From assembly GCF_000524195.1 (NCBI RefSeq), contig NW_020170384.1, forward strand, positions 2,345,145 through 2,409,144: 64,000 nt of DNA. The letters are read 5' to 3'. Under the pieces are notes generated by a model. That model made no database searches. It saw only the letters and a list, made by a program, of their open reading frames with translations, and was not told the DNA's origin. This document shows positions 38,505 through 50,806 of the stretch, one piece after another; position 1 is the stretch's first letter; each line of letters opens with the position of its first letter. The position numbers were made by a program, and so were the translations under genes. The stretch is from Echinococcus granulosus (taxonomy: Eukaryota; Platyhelminthes; Cestoda; Cyclophyllidea; Taeniidae).

Positions 38505-41500
38505 ACACCGGCAACTTGTGAAAACTGTAAGCATTGATGGCTATTAATTGAGGGCTGTTGACTCAATTAAAAAAAGGAGTAAATAGTCAGTAAAATCACC
38601 AGAAGCTATTTTGTAGGTTATCAGACAAGTGAATAAAATCATGCCTCGCCCGTTTAGATATATTTTATCAGGTGCAGCCTTGACTGCCCGTGTATATGGC
38701 CTTAATCAGGGCATTTTAGGCACTCGTATTTGGGTTAACTGCACTCCCTTTATGTGCTTCACGTTCTCTCCCCCCTCCCCCCTACTACCATCACTTTATC
38801 CAAAAGTGAACCAATTTCTCACATTAATCAAAACAGGCGCATGGTTTTCCCATTTGCTCATCCCCACACCCAAGCCTGCGTGCCACCTCGATCAACCACA
38901 GTAGTTAAATTGAGGTCTTGTTGAGAGACACCCCTTCACTCTCTTCCGTTCCCTCCCATGTTCAGATATCTCAGGCCTCGGAACCCACGTGGGCTTGGAA
39001 GTTAATATCCCGCGTTCCCAAAGCAGAGGACGTTAATTGGCGTTGATATGATCGGTGGTCACGAGTGGACACACTTCCGGGAGCTGGGCTTACCAGCGTA
39101 ATGCGAAGGGGAAGAGAGGTGGGGTGGGAGATTAGGGGACAAGGGTTCGGGGGAACGAAGGAATGCTCGGACGGACGCACGCATGCGACACACGAACAGC
39201 TGCGGCCTCGGCACTAAGAAGGGAGGTGTTAGGTGGGGGAGGAAGAACTCAGTTGTACAGGCTGGGTGAGAGAGGTGTAAATTAACAAATTTATCCCCTA
39301 CCCTCCGGAACGACAGCTGCTACGCCACCGAGCTCCTGTTGAGAGACGTACTTTTTTGGGAAGAGGTGTATTTAGTTATACCAAATTGTTTACCACGAAC
39401 CTCTCCTTAAGTCATTAATCCTCGCCTTCTGCTGTGATTAACGTCCACTTCAAAGCCAATCTGGTCAGACGAAATACCGAATTAGGAAAATTAATCAAAC
39501 CGGTGACTAAGGGATATCAAGCTGTCTTTGTCATTCGCTAAAAACGTCAGTCGGATTTTGACCTGTAAGTAGTTTTAAATAACCACTCCGCTTGGTTGAC
39601 TTTTCTTGTTTCCCCAACAAAGTACCAACGAAGCAGCCGACACGAGCTTTGGCCATAACGTGCCTATCTCAGAATTGGTAGAATTTGCTTCGACCTTTAA
39701 GTTGGTGGCTAATGACTACCTATGCCTAGTTAATGCTACCAGCCCCTTGATTTCTCTCTAGGGTTTGACACAGCCATTTCCACATTCTTATTTTCTGCCA
39801 CTTAGTTTTGACAATAATTATTCAGAAATTCACCAACTAAATGTCTGATGACAAAGCTACGGTGGATGGAAGTGGACCCACATGAGAAACGATTAGTTGA
39901 AAACCACTCTGACCATCAAAAATGAGCCAGTTTCGAGAGACTGTCACATACACACATCCGCACAAACGTGAAATTTCTCCTGTTCCACGTGGCTGTTGGT
40001 GGTCCGGGACCCTGTGAAACCTGTACACACACACAATGAATTCACAATACCACCATTCCATGGCGACCTGTGGCTCAGGCCGACCCGGCTTGGCTCGACT
40101 GCGTGTCTGAGTAGATGGAAGTGTGTGTGTGAGAGTGTATGAATGCGTGAATGAATGGATGAATGTGGTGGGTCGCGTTTCAAGAGCAGGCACTAGCAAG
40201 CACGATCGAATTACCGTAGCAGTGGATTGGCGACTTTGGTTTTTGAGGACCACACATAGCACTGGAGCCTTGTCCTGTCTCCACTATTATACTTATCAAA
40301 CTAATCTTCTAAAATGGGCACTCAGTACTTCAGGGCTTGAACTCCTCCACTCTCATCAAATACAGTTTTCTATAATAAAGCAGTTATAAGGTGGAGCATT
40401 ACTTCCCCCACCGATGATTAAAGCAACTATCTTGATTTCAATGTAAATGAAATGCCGAATGGAGATTTCTATATGGTTATAATTCGGATACCATTCCTTC
40501 TTGTTTCATAAAAATAATAAAAGGATATGCTTGATGTGCAGGTACTTTTTCGTGTTCTTGCTTGGATCTCTATCTCTGATTTTAAATAAATAAATTTAAA
40601 CAAATGAATTGCATCCACTGGAGCCACTGAGCTTGACCCTACAGGAAACAGGTTTTCCAAGTGTCTGAAATAGGAGACAAGTAACGAATGATGAAGGAGA
40701 GGATTAAGCAAGCTCGAAGAAGCAGTTATTGGGCGAGCTGCATTTAAATCCTTTTTCAAAACCTTATGAAAGTCGTTTTGGGATAAAAAGTTTATGTGAA
40801 CATGTTCAACTACTTATTTAAGGCTAGTAACGGCGTCTAGGAATGGAGCTAAGTCGAATTCCCGATCTGGGGCGTTCTTGACCCGATCATATTGATAAGG
40901 GATTATCGGTTTTTGGGGTGACGTTCGCTTTTATTATACAATTTATTTATTTATTCTTGTTAATGTTCAAAGTTCGCATCAATAATGCTGGTTGAATCAG
41001 AGGGTGGGTAGGATTGTCACTTGCTTGGTTGATGGGTTGGCAATACATTTGATGAGTACTATGTAGCGGATTAAGTTCAATTAAGACAAATCCCTTATCA
41101 TTGACAACAGATTAGGAAAACATGTTGGTCTTTCTTTAAAAATACTTAGTGAGTTCTTCAGGATGCTGATAACAAATAATTGTTAACTATCCTGTTTTTA
41201 GTAAAATTACGAAAGAACTTATTTTTCGAGTAACACATAATGCATAAGTGCTTATTGAACAATCTTAGCTATTGTAGGGCATGTGAAATTAGACAAGCTC
41301 ATTCAGGGTTCAGTATTCATGGGACACTGTTTCAAACGTACAGGGTTTGCGATGGGCACTCATGTAAATTTATGTGCATGCAGGCTTCCTGCCACAAAAC
41401 GCTGGGAGATTTCCCAAGAAAAATTTTAATTTATAAGTAGGGATAGCCCTTCTCTTGAGGATTAGCGATTGTGTACTCTTCCCTCCTCCTTAGCCCAACT

Positions 41501-44500
41501 GTTTGCCCAAGCTATTTACACAGGCGTCACGGGCCTTCTGCCGCACAATAACCTGCGAGGCCCCTCACTCAAACACACATAGGGAGACCATATGGCACTA
41601 ACTTTAATGGCAACCACCTCCACCATCACCAACACCGCTGATGCTTCTAGTAGTGTCGGGGAGGGAAAAATTGAGGAGGGTTAACAAGCGGCCTACGTCT
41701 TCACCCTCCCACAAGGTTGGTGTGGCGTCAGGGGAGAGGGCCGATTTTCAACAGACATATGTCCACTAAATACGAAAGGCGGTTAAGTAAGCCTGTCTCC
41801 CCTAGAATCTCCCATCTGTAAAGTTATGAGCAGACGAAAGGGACAATTCAACAAAGAGCTCTGTGCAGGCATCGATTTAGACAGATTGCTCTATTTCCGT
41901 TAACATAGACTCCATAGTCTGCCTTCAAGTATACATTCAGAACTTGAAGGCAACACGAAATATTGTGGATAGCGTTCGGATCTTCTTTGAGTAATCCGAA
42001 ATAGACAGATGAAATCTTATCCTCACTTTTTGGAAGGCTTGTGTAAAAGGGTGAGTTAAATCGCATAAATCTAATCTTCCTCCCTATATCATCTGACGAA
42101 AGTAGACACGAGTATATGAGTCGAGAAATGGAAAGCAGTGAGAAATATGCCTGTAAAATAGGCCGCATAATCTCATAAAGACGTTTTAAGTATCTCATTG
42201 ATCTTGAATGCAACCATGTGTTAGTTAAACCCGCATTTTTAGATTTACAGAATTTCAGATTTATGGGTAACGCACAGTTAATACAGTGGTTCAAAAGAAA
42301 TTTAATAACGTTTTTTGAAACCAATTTAGACCATTTAACAACTCCGTTGTATCACTTTGTCTCGCTTTCTCAGGCGAGTGTGTTATATAGCAGGTGTGGT
42401 AAGAAATATAAGGTAAAATATTTTCAACATTGTCTTAGATATAACTTGACAAGCCAAATTTATGCTAGCTTTCAATAACTTATTGAAACTCTCTCGTTGA
42501 CGGCCATCGATACTAACAGTAAATGCATCATTTTATAGAGCAAATTAGATTACTAATATCTAAACTCGGGGCCAAAAACCACATGAGAAAAATTGAGAGT
42601 TTATTTAAATCTAAAGCAGAGGAAAAAGAATATTAGTACCATCAAGTAAGTCTAATCCCCTTAGAATTGGAGAATGTACGCACTCCTACTAGTTTGGGAA
42701 TAGACACCCACAAGCCAATTAGTTAGGAGATAAAAGTGGCTGATAGGCACCAGCAAATCCTTTGTCTTCAATACCAGTTCTCCTGACAAGAAGCTGTTTG
42801 TGGGTGTCAGCTCTACTCCTACTAGTTCAAAGCCGTAGTCATCCCAAATAGGAAGTAATCTGGAATTGGCCTTTATTTTTGTCAAATAAATCATCCCTCC
42901 ACTATCACTATAAGCATTTATAGTGGTCACTTTTACTTAGCGGAGATCTTGATCCACTGCGTACTTATTCAACGTCAATGTTGGACTTCAGTGGTGTGGA
43001 AATTCAAGAGTAAAATAGTCTGCTGTTAGTCGCGCAAGCCAACCCCCAAGTAAAAGTTTTACTAAACTTCCTCCAAAGTCCACAATATATGCCAGAAAGA
43101 TCACCTCTGTGCTACGTGCACCGGTATAAAAAACCACAAGATACCTCTCCGTGGTAGAAGTAACTTAATCCCCAGCGCTTAGAAGGGGGGTGGAGCAGAA
43201 AGTAAGGTCTGGCGTCTGTTTACTCCTGAGGCTGCCATGCTTTGTCCAGTGGTTGGTGGGGGTGGGGTGGGGAGCCAAATGGAGAAAGATGTCGAGGTAA
43301 AAAGCGACTATTACGACTAATAGGCGTGGGAAAATTTCCTTTCTTTCAGTCACTCCTTTCTGCTTTGCCTTCTTTTCCTCTTCCCATCCCCTTTCCTGCG
43401 CCACTGCATTTTGGCTTAACCGATTCCTCCCAGTGACATTTCTTCTGGCTCCAGTTCATGTCAAAAGTAATTTATCAAATGGAAATTGGAGGCACCGTAT
43501 AACCCATCTTGTCTACCCTACTCGAGGTGGATATAATTTTGAATTTCATTAAACCATTCCCATTTCGTCGCTGAAAAGCTACCCAGACCATATAACCCCA
43601 ACACGCATAATGGAGGACGTAAATTATTCAGAATGCCTTGTCACACGCACACGCACTGTCGTACATTGGCGCATACATGGATTGCACGAAATTCCACGAT
43701 TTTATCGCGGGTAAAATGTGTGTGTGCCGTTTGGACAACACAAAATGAAAATTTTGAATAATTCAGCTTCGGCGAACAGGAGCTAGCTGATTTCCTCAAA
43801 CGAGTCACGCAATTGCATCAGATACTAGTTGGCCAAATATTTGATTCCTGCCTTAGATTGTTTGGTCAATTGTTCAACTTTTCCTCCATAAATCTAGAAT
43901 TTTGTGACACTTGTAAGCAGTGCTCAGAACCATTTTGGCACATTAACAAGCAGTGACTTCAACTTCAAGAGGGGATGAGAGCAAAAGTTCAGCAGACTAT
44001 GCTAATGGACACATTTTTCTGTATTAAAATGTGTCTCCTGTAACTTAGCTACTATGACAATGGTGCTAGTCGCTTGGCCCTAAGTTTGGCCCCAATAACT
44101 GTACTTGAAAAACCATACACCTTGGCGTAACCAGAGCGATCCAACTAGTCCTCTGTCTTGGTGTCCGCCCTAAAGAAAATCCTCAAGCTACTGGGCAGTT
44201 CAGAATTCCGGTATTGAAAGGGGACTATATTTTGCCCAGGAGGAGGATTAGACACCACGACGTGAGTCATCAAGTGACGCGGACGTCTCAACAATGGGAG
44301 GGTATGGATAGGTGGCAACAATGGTATCCCATCCATTCCGCTCAAACCAAATGAATACTGCATGACTTTCTCAGCCCAATGTGGTGGTGACCTTGTTTAC
44401 TCTAAAAGCCGCAGCAATGGCGTCTAAATTAAAGCACTTTTCTGTGTGAAATCCACACACGCACAGTTTTGAATCACTTTAATATGAGGTGGCCACTGAA

Positions 44501-47500
44501 TGAAGACTAGGGGTGATGGAGGCTGGGGTCTAGTCTCAATGTGTGTGCGTGTGTAAGTCCATTGCATTATTAACTACGAAACAATGTAGCGACATACAAA
44601 GGGACGAGAAAGAGAAATGGAGTATGTGGATGTAGTCACGCCACCTCTGCTGCCCCATTCCCTCTTTTTGAGTCCTGTAGAGTGCCATTTAGCTCTTTTT
44701 CAAACCACTCCTGAGGATGGCACACCGCTAAGCTGCCGGCTCCCGGTGGTGAAAGTCATCATCATTCCACTTCCTAGTAGCCACTTTGATTGTTTTATAT
44801 TACAAGAATACCCTATACAAGTTCCACTTTCCTCCCAAAATGGACTTTCTTTAACCTCTCGCCTCGAATTAAACACTGATTTCGAATCAGCCTAAATGGT
44901 GAGGCTTTCCTAAGAGTTATTACATGAATCGGCTATGATAGACAGTATTCTGTGCAAATTTGTCATCCAGATCTCTTTTAATGTTAGCCGTTAGTATAAT
45001 TATATTTTTTCGTACTTATTTTTGGTGTCTATAGGCCGGTGGGAAGCAAGATGGGCTAAAATTGTCCTGTTATCTTAGTGGTGCATTAATCGCTCCGCTA
45101 CGGGCATATGTCAGGCAGGCGTTGAAGGTTGTGAATCCAACCGGATGCAACTTTTTCACGTGGTTGAATTTGTGGTTGTTGCTCTCTCTGAGGCGGAAAT
45201 AGAGAGCTAGGGTGACATGTGGGTTGAAGGTTCTCTTCATCCACTTCCGCACAAACCTGTTTAGTCGTGAAGGCTCTCCAACCTATCAATATCGGGATGA
45301 TATTAATCCCATCTGCAGCTAGGATGAGTAAGTTACCCTCCCTTATTTTAACACTCTTCTGTTGAGGAATCATTCGGGCAAACTGTTTTATCGTTGGATT
45401 TGGAACTACTAAATACTGACCTCTTCATTAAAGATGGTAAAGAGGGAAATTCAATAGCGAACAGCTTCATGAAGCGGCTTTGCTGTGGCTTGGGTCCTCC
45501 CTCGAAGCTTAATAAGGCAGAGAAATTTGGAGAAAAGTTCATTAAAACTTTAAAGAATGGCTTGAGGACAATGGGCATAGACTTTACACCATAAGCCAAA
45601 ATAAAAAAGTTTTTACTTCCTCGCCTGCTTTGTGGTCCACTTTACTTACCCATTAAAATGAACTTCTAGTTTGTCAATGGCAAATAAGGTGAAAATTACG
45701 CCTGTACTTTGCTTGCAAATGCTTCTACAACAAGGAGTTATGTTGGACCAAAACTGTCCACGCGTAAATGGGTTTGTGCGCGTTATGGGTGTGCTGGATG
45801 CATGAAGGTCCCTTGGGCTAGGCCCGCCGCAAATCAAAACATCTGCCCTCACGATGTGCATCAAACTTTTCGGCACTAAAAATGTCGCCAACCTCTCGTG
45901 TCACCACACCCTCCTTCCTCACCCCCCTCATCGTCCGCCCAAGTTGGAAAAGTAACCTTTCAAGAAGGTTGTCCACACATTATGGGCCAGCATCTATCAA
46001 GCAATAGTGGTCGGTTGCCATGGTGGGCATGGTAGGTAAAGGGGGAGGGGATAAGAGGACAGGAGAGGGGGCTGAACAGAGCGGAATTTCATCACTTATC
46101 ACGCTGATGACACACTCACCCCCCTTCCCGCATAGAGTGGCATAATTTTTGCCATTCCTACTTAAAATGTCATCAGCAAAATCGGCCCATATGGGCTTTT
46201 GCACCTGGCAAATTCACTTATGACTCAGAGGCCAGAAGGGTTTTGGTGGGGATAGAAGCCTTTATAATTGAAAATTCACATCCCTACTGGGTGACTGGAA
46301 ATGTCATACCGAGATATTGCTATGTCCACCTGGATCGTGTTAAGGCGAATGCTCACCTAGCTTGGTTGCTGCTCTGCCCATATCCCCAACTGTCCACATA
46401 TTTCCATTCGATTGAAGGTTTGTTTTTGATTGATGGTCCACTAAGCAAAAGCCAACCGTAGCTGCTCTGCTCATGTGGCCACGCCTGAGCGACTGACCGC
46501 CTTGGAGTTTATTTGGGCGCTATTGTCAGTTAACCATACATAAAGACTATTTTTTCCGGCAAAATTATTGGTTGAGTTACTACATTTCGTGTTTGAATAT
46601 TGTCCACAATTTTTGTTTTTCACGCTAAATGCATAGAAAGAGGTGGAAATGTAAATTAAGGATTTTGGCCAATGGACCACTTAGGGTGAAGTTGTGGGGA
46701 GGTGCGTAGATGGAATGAAAAGTAAGATTTTTTTCTGCCCTCTTCGTTAGACGAAATTTTATTTGATAACCTGTAGTCGCGAGGCACGGAAAATTTTCAA
46801 TTGAAAATGAAGTTTGAATTCACACAAGGTCATATCGACCAGTCAACCAACCAAAATCAAACGTGAAGCAATCTGTATTTTATAGAATTGCAATTTTTCC
46901 CACTTAGTTATTGGGCTGAATTTGTGTACGATAAGTTTTTATCTCCCATTCTCACTTCATTACACAATGAGCGGATGTCGTTTCACTCAAAATAACGTAT
47001 AATCACTTAAGTAAATGATCCCATTTTTATCAGTAACTATCATCGATCAGAAAAGAAAGGAAGCCTTCTCCCCTTGAGATTAGTCAAACGACAAAGAGCA
47101 TAATAGAATCCAGAACTGCCTCCATCAAATCAGGGATGGGATGTCAAAACAATTGATAGTTGTAGGTTGCTTGTTTGGTGTTGGAGTTTTACCACCTCAC
47201 GGTTATAGCTGTCAAAGTAGCCAAGGGATCTGCGGATATTATTCCCTCACCATTCAGTCACCCAATTTTACTTCAGTGAGGGTCACAAGAATCCCAATAA
47301 TTGAATAATTTAGTCGGTCAATGTATCTTTAAGCTAATAAACTATATTTTCAAGACAGACACCTTGCAACCTGTTAGCCAATAAATTTTCCATGTTTTTC
47401 CTTAGTAAATATCGGATGATCCAAAAAGATTGTGGGGTTTTCGAGATTACTCGCTGCTTTGACTGGTAGGGGTGTGGTAAATGCAATCACTTTTTGTATA

Positions 47501-50500
47501 GGTATGGGTAGATACATCTTTGCCATCTGTTGTTCCGACTACTTCCCTCGTAACGTAAAACCACGTATTGTAAAATGTTTGCTAAAACTGACAGAATTGG
47601 TTCAAGCTTGTCTGCCTTGCAAACAGCGCTTGACTGGATTCAAAGACTAAACAAACTTCGCGTCAAGTCTGCATAGCATTATCGAAAATAGAGGTAGACT
47701 CTCTTTTGGGAGGGGAAAGTTGTATTGGAAGCTAGGAACTGGGTGCCACATGCACGAATAAACGACAATGGATTTTAAGTACTCATTGTGGCTCTCTCTC
47801 CTCTACTTTACTTTATAGAACATATCGTTATTAAATTTATGTCAGACAAACCCATGTTGACAGGAACGTTAAGTCAAAGAACTGCCACCACCTGCTCCAC
47901 AACTCTAAGGCACGTACCAACTCATCCGCAGAGGACCAAGTATGCTTTGTGCATGCCTGTGTGGTGGGGTGCTAGGACATTTATTCCCTGTGAAGTTTGT
48001 GCTGGAGGCTAAACAACAAGTACCGGATAAATTTATTCACAAGCAAAAGATTCTCCAGTAGGAGCCACGACTAGTGAATCAGCCAGAAGAATGTATCCCC
48101 TTTCAAAATAAAGCAAATTTCATTCCTGAGGTTTGCACTTTAAGATGGAACGACAGTGTCGCCTCGCCCATACTTCTTCAAGTTATTGCCACCTTCCTTC
48201 AGCATTAGGCGATCATGCGTGGAATAGACGGCTTGAGAACAAGAGCGGGATTAAAATCGAAATCGGTAGGTGTTTATGAGAACAGAGAGGAAAACTAACA
48301 ATTGCAATTTTACTTGCTTGCCTCATTTGAAAAGAGCAATGGACAGTAACTGTGATTATTTTAACAAATAAAGTATTTTAAAGGGCCTTCTATAGAAAAT
48401 TTGGTCTGTGCTGTAAAAAGCACTTAGTCTCACCCGATGTCCTTAAAGTATCAGATGGTGATCCAGCAATCATCACGATGAGGACCGATACTTAATTCCA
48501 CTTGCTACATTGACCAAGTAGAAAACAGCGAAACCATCAGCAGCTGTTCATTCACTCCAGTGCTAATAGAAAAAAGGCGATTTTTTAGTTTTACTTTCCG
48601 CCCCAGATGGAGAGCAAGGCGCCAAAATATCCACTCCGCTTTTAGTGGTTTTCCGTTATTGTGGCCTAATACTTTTTTCACCAATGCCATCTCCTCTCTC
48701 CCCCACCCAGTAACCAACAAATAGCCATGGCGCCAGACCATCTCGATGCTGCTGGCAGATAACCGCAAGCCTTCCCACAACAGGTTGGTTTCCTGTCCGA
48801 TGAGTGCGTGCAGGAGTGCTTGCTTGCGCGTCATGTACGGTGTAGTCCATTTGAGCCAAATGGAACACCACCATCACCACCATGAGGAGGATTGGGAGCG
48901 CCTGGCGCCATTGCCATTTGGGGTAACATACAACCGCGATTATGGCAGATTTCATTAGTAGTAGTCGTGGCAATATCCTCCCCACCAACAGTGGCCGTTC
49001 CACTCACACACCCACATCCTATGCTTGATCAGTCCATCGTTGTCCGAATTTGAACTTTTTGAGTCAACGCGAATGTTTTAGCAAATTACACAGTTTACAC
49101 TGGAAGTTGTTCATACAATGAACGGGAGAAGGAGCAGACTGAGGTTCTCCCACTAAGCGTTTTCAATTAACCCCGATGAAATGTGCGGATTTGGTGGTTG
49201 ATGCAATCGGACAGTCGTGATTTGATTGGAGAATGATGATGATTAGTCGTTTATTTAGTCTTCCGCGATGCAGTTTTGATGCTGAGGACATGCAGTTCCG
49301 TTGCTAGTCTTTCATACCTTCTGCATGGTTATACCAAAGGCCCTTCTAGACTGGTAAACCGGAAAACTTCAGGATCAACTCGGACAGTACAAGCAGTATG
49401 CGGCCACGAAGGCTCCCTAAGTCTTCCGCGACTCTGTTAATGTACCTATTCTCCCAATTTTCCAGGCCTTTTGTGGAGTTACAGTGAGGCTACCTCTAGA
49501 TGGGTGAATATTATGAAGCCTCCTGAACATATTGTTAGAGGAAACGTCTAAACAAGTCAGTGTTGTCAAACGTCTACTTGCAGTTCCACTTATGTAATAG
49601 ACAGTTGGCCACACGAAATAAGCATCCATCACTGTGTGGTTTGATGCATCCTTAAGGGAGCTTTCAAATTCGCAAAAAAGTTAAGCAGATTGCTGGCTCA
49701 CCAGCTCCTTGCAGCAGAATTGCACTTACTTGGGCATCAAACCCACGGCTTAGGTTCTACATTTCTACGAAGCATTTCAAGTCTGATTAAACTATTGTTC
49801 TGCCCCCAGTGAGGAATATTCGTAGTGCATAAAACCACCCACCACGTCACAGATGATTGACAACACGTAATAAAGACTTTATGCAGAACGATTCGACTTA
49901 CCCTCCGAGAATCATGGATTCGTAAAATTGGTGAAGTCTTAGTAACGAGGCTTTGGTGATTCTGAGTCGCCTTTCAACAGACCGACTTCTATTCGTACGT
50001 TCCATCAGGTGGGCCTTTCCAGCCTCCACGTTGGCAGCACAGGGCCTTGCTCGAGCTACTTTTACTAGCCTTCCAGTCCCTTCAGACCGATACCCTACGT
50101 CTTCAGTGACAACTCAGAGACTACGAACGCAAAATGCATTGGTTCCTGCACGTTTGTTTAAGCACACTGTTAATCTCAAAACCAGGGGCCCATTTACCAC
50201 TGAATTATCGCATTTAGGGCGCAGATGGCAATAAATTTAACTGTGATGTGATCTCCTCTTTTGACTGTAGGTGGCCAGGCCTCAGTGAGACAGCACAACC
50301 CCACAGAGTGACACAGCTGTCCGTCCCTAGCAGGTGAAACCAGACTCCTGGTGGTGGAGCATTAGCTTAGCCAAACGCGCCTCAGCTCTGAATTCTGACA
50401 TCCATCTAGTCCCAATAAAATAAACGCTAAAAAAGCTCGTGAATAGAGAACGCTCACTTGAAAAAGATGCATTCCTTAAGCCGCAGAAATATTTAAAATC

Positions 50501-50637
50501 CGCCTTTAGAACAAGGTATCTTCAGTAGTCCCACCTCGAGAAATAGCGTCCACTAAGGAGCCCTACCTTCGCGAGAATTTCAGGCATCCAAAATCCCAAT
50601 AACGAGTAAATGAATAGAAACATTCCAAAGTGGCCGG
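38505..50637. other. Gene-free stretch between the repeat cluster and EIF2S3
   Basis: No gene can be supported in these 12 kb. Open frames worth naming but not called: 41848-42324 minus (158 codons, no family), 45070-45252 minus (60 codons, basic, ends in a stop), and about 45362-45596 plus (about 79 codons, opening just after a pyrimidine-rich CTCTTCTGTTGAG acceptor-like site). A pair of short inverted repeats, GACACCCACAA near 42708 and TTGTGGGTGTC near 42799, flank 80 bp. Nothing resembling a tRNA or rRNA was seen. Confidence 0.4.
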
Positions 50638-50643
50638 TTTATT
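50638..50643 (-). terminator. AATAAA poly(A) signal of EIF2S3
   Basis: AATAAA read on the minus strand, 164 nt downstream of the EIF2S3 stop codon. It is the first canonical signal after the stop, so the 3' untranslated region would be about 180-190 nt. Confidence 0.6.
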
Positions 50644-50806
50644 GCAGAATGGGGTACAAATAAACGGACGAGTCAAACACCTTAAGGGACTGTCAAAAGT
50701 TGGAAACTGAGAAACATCAAACTGAAGGCAGGCGTGGGAGATGCTAGTAAGTGAAGGAGCTCTAAGGGGAGCAGGAGAAGTGTACCATATCCCATCCCCT
50801 TTTACT

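Noticed and set aside
39837..40262. 141-codon minus-strand open frame
   Set aside because: Covers CA/GT-rich sequence that reads as His/Thr-rich peptide. It looks like a low-complexity artefact.
41848..42324. 158-codon minus-strand open frame
   Set aside because: Composition follows the AT-rich DNA, no motif is recognisable, and no neighbouring exon could be joined.
48505..48834. Possible last exon of EIF2S3 (contains a GWG motif on minus)
   Set aside because: It lacks a suitable acceptor, and the remainder does not match. A true last exon with [10 protein letters not shown] and correct phase was found at 50807-50861.
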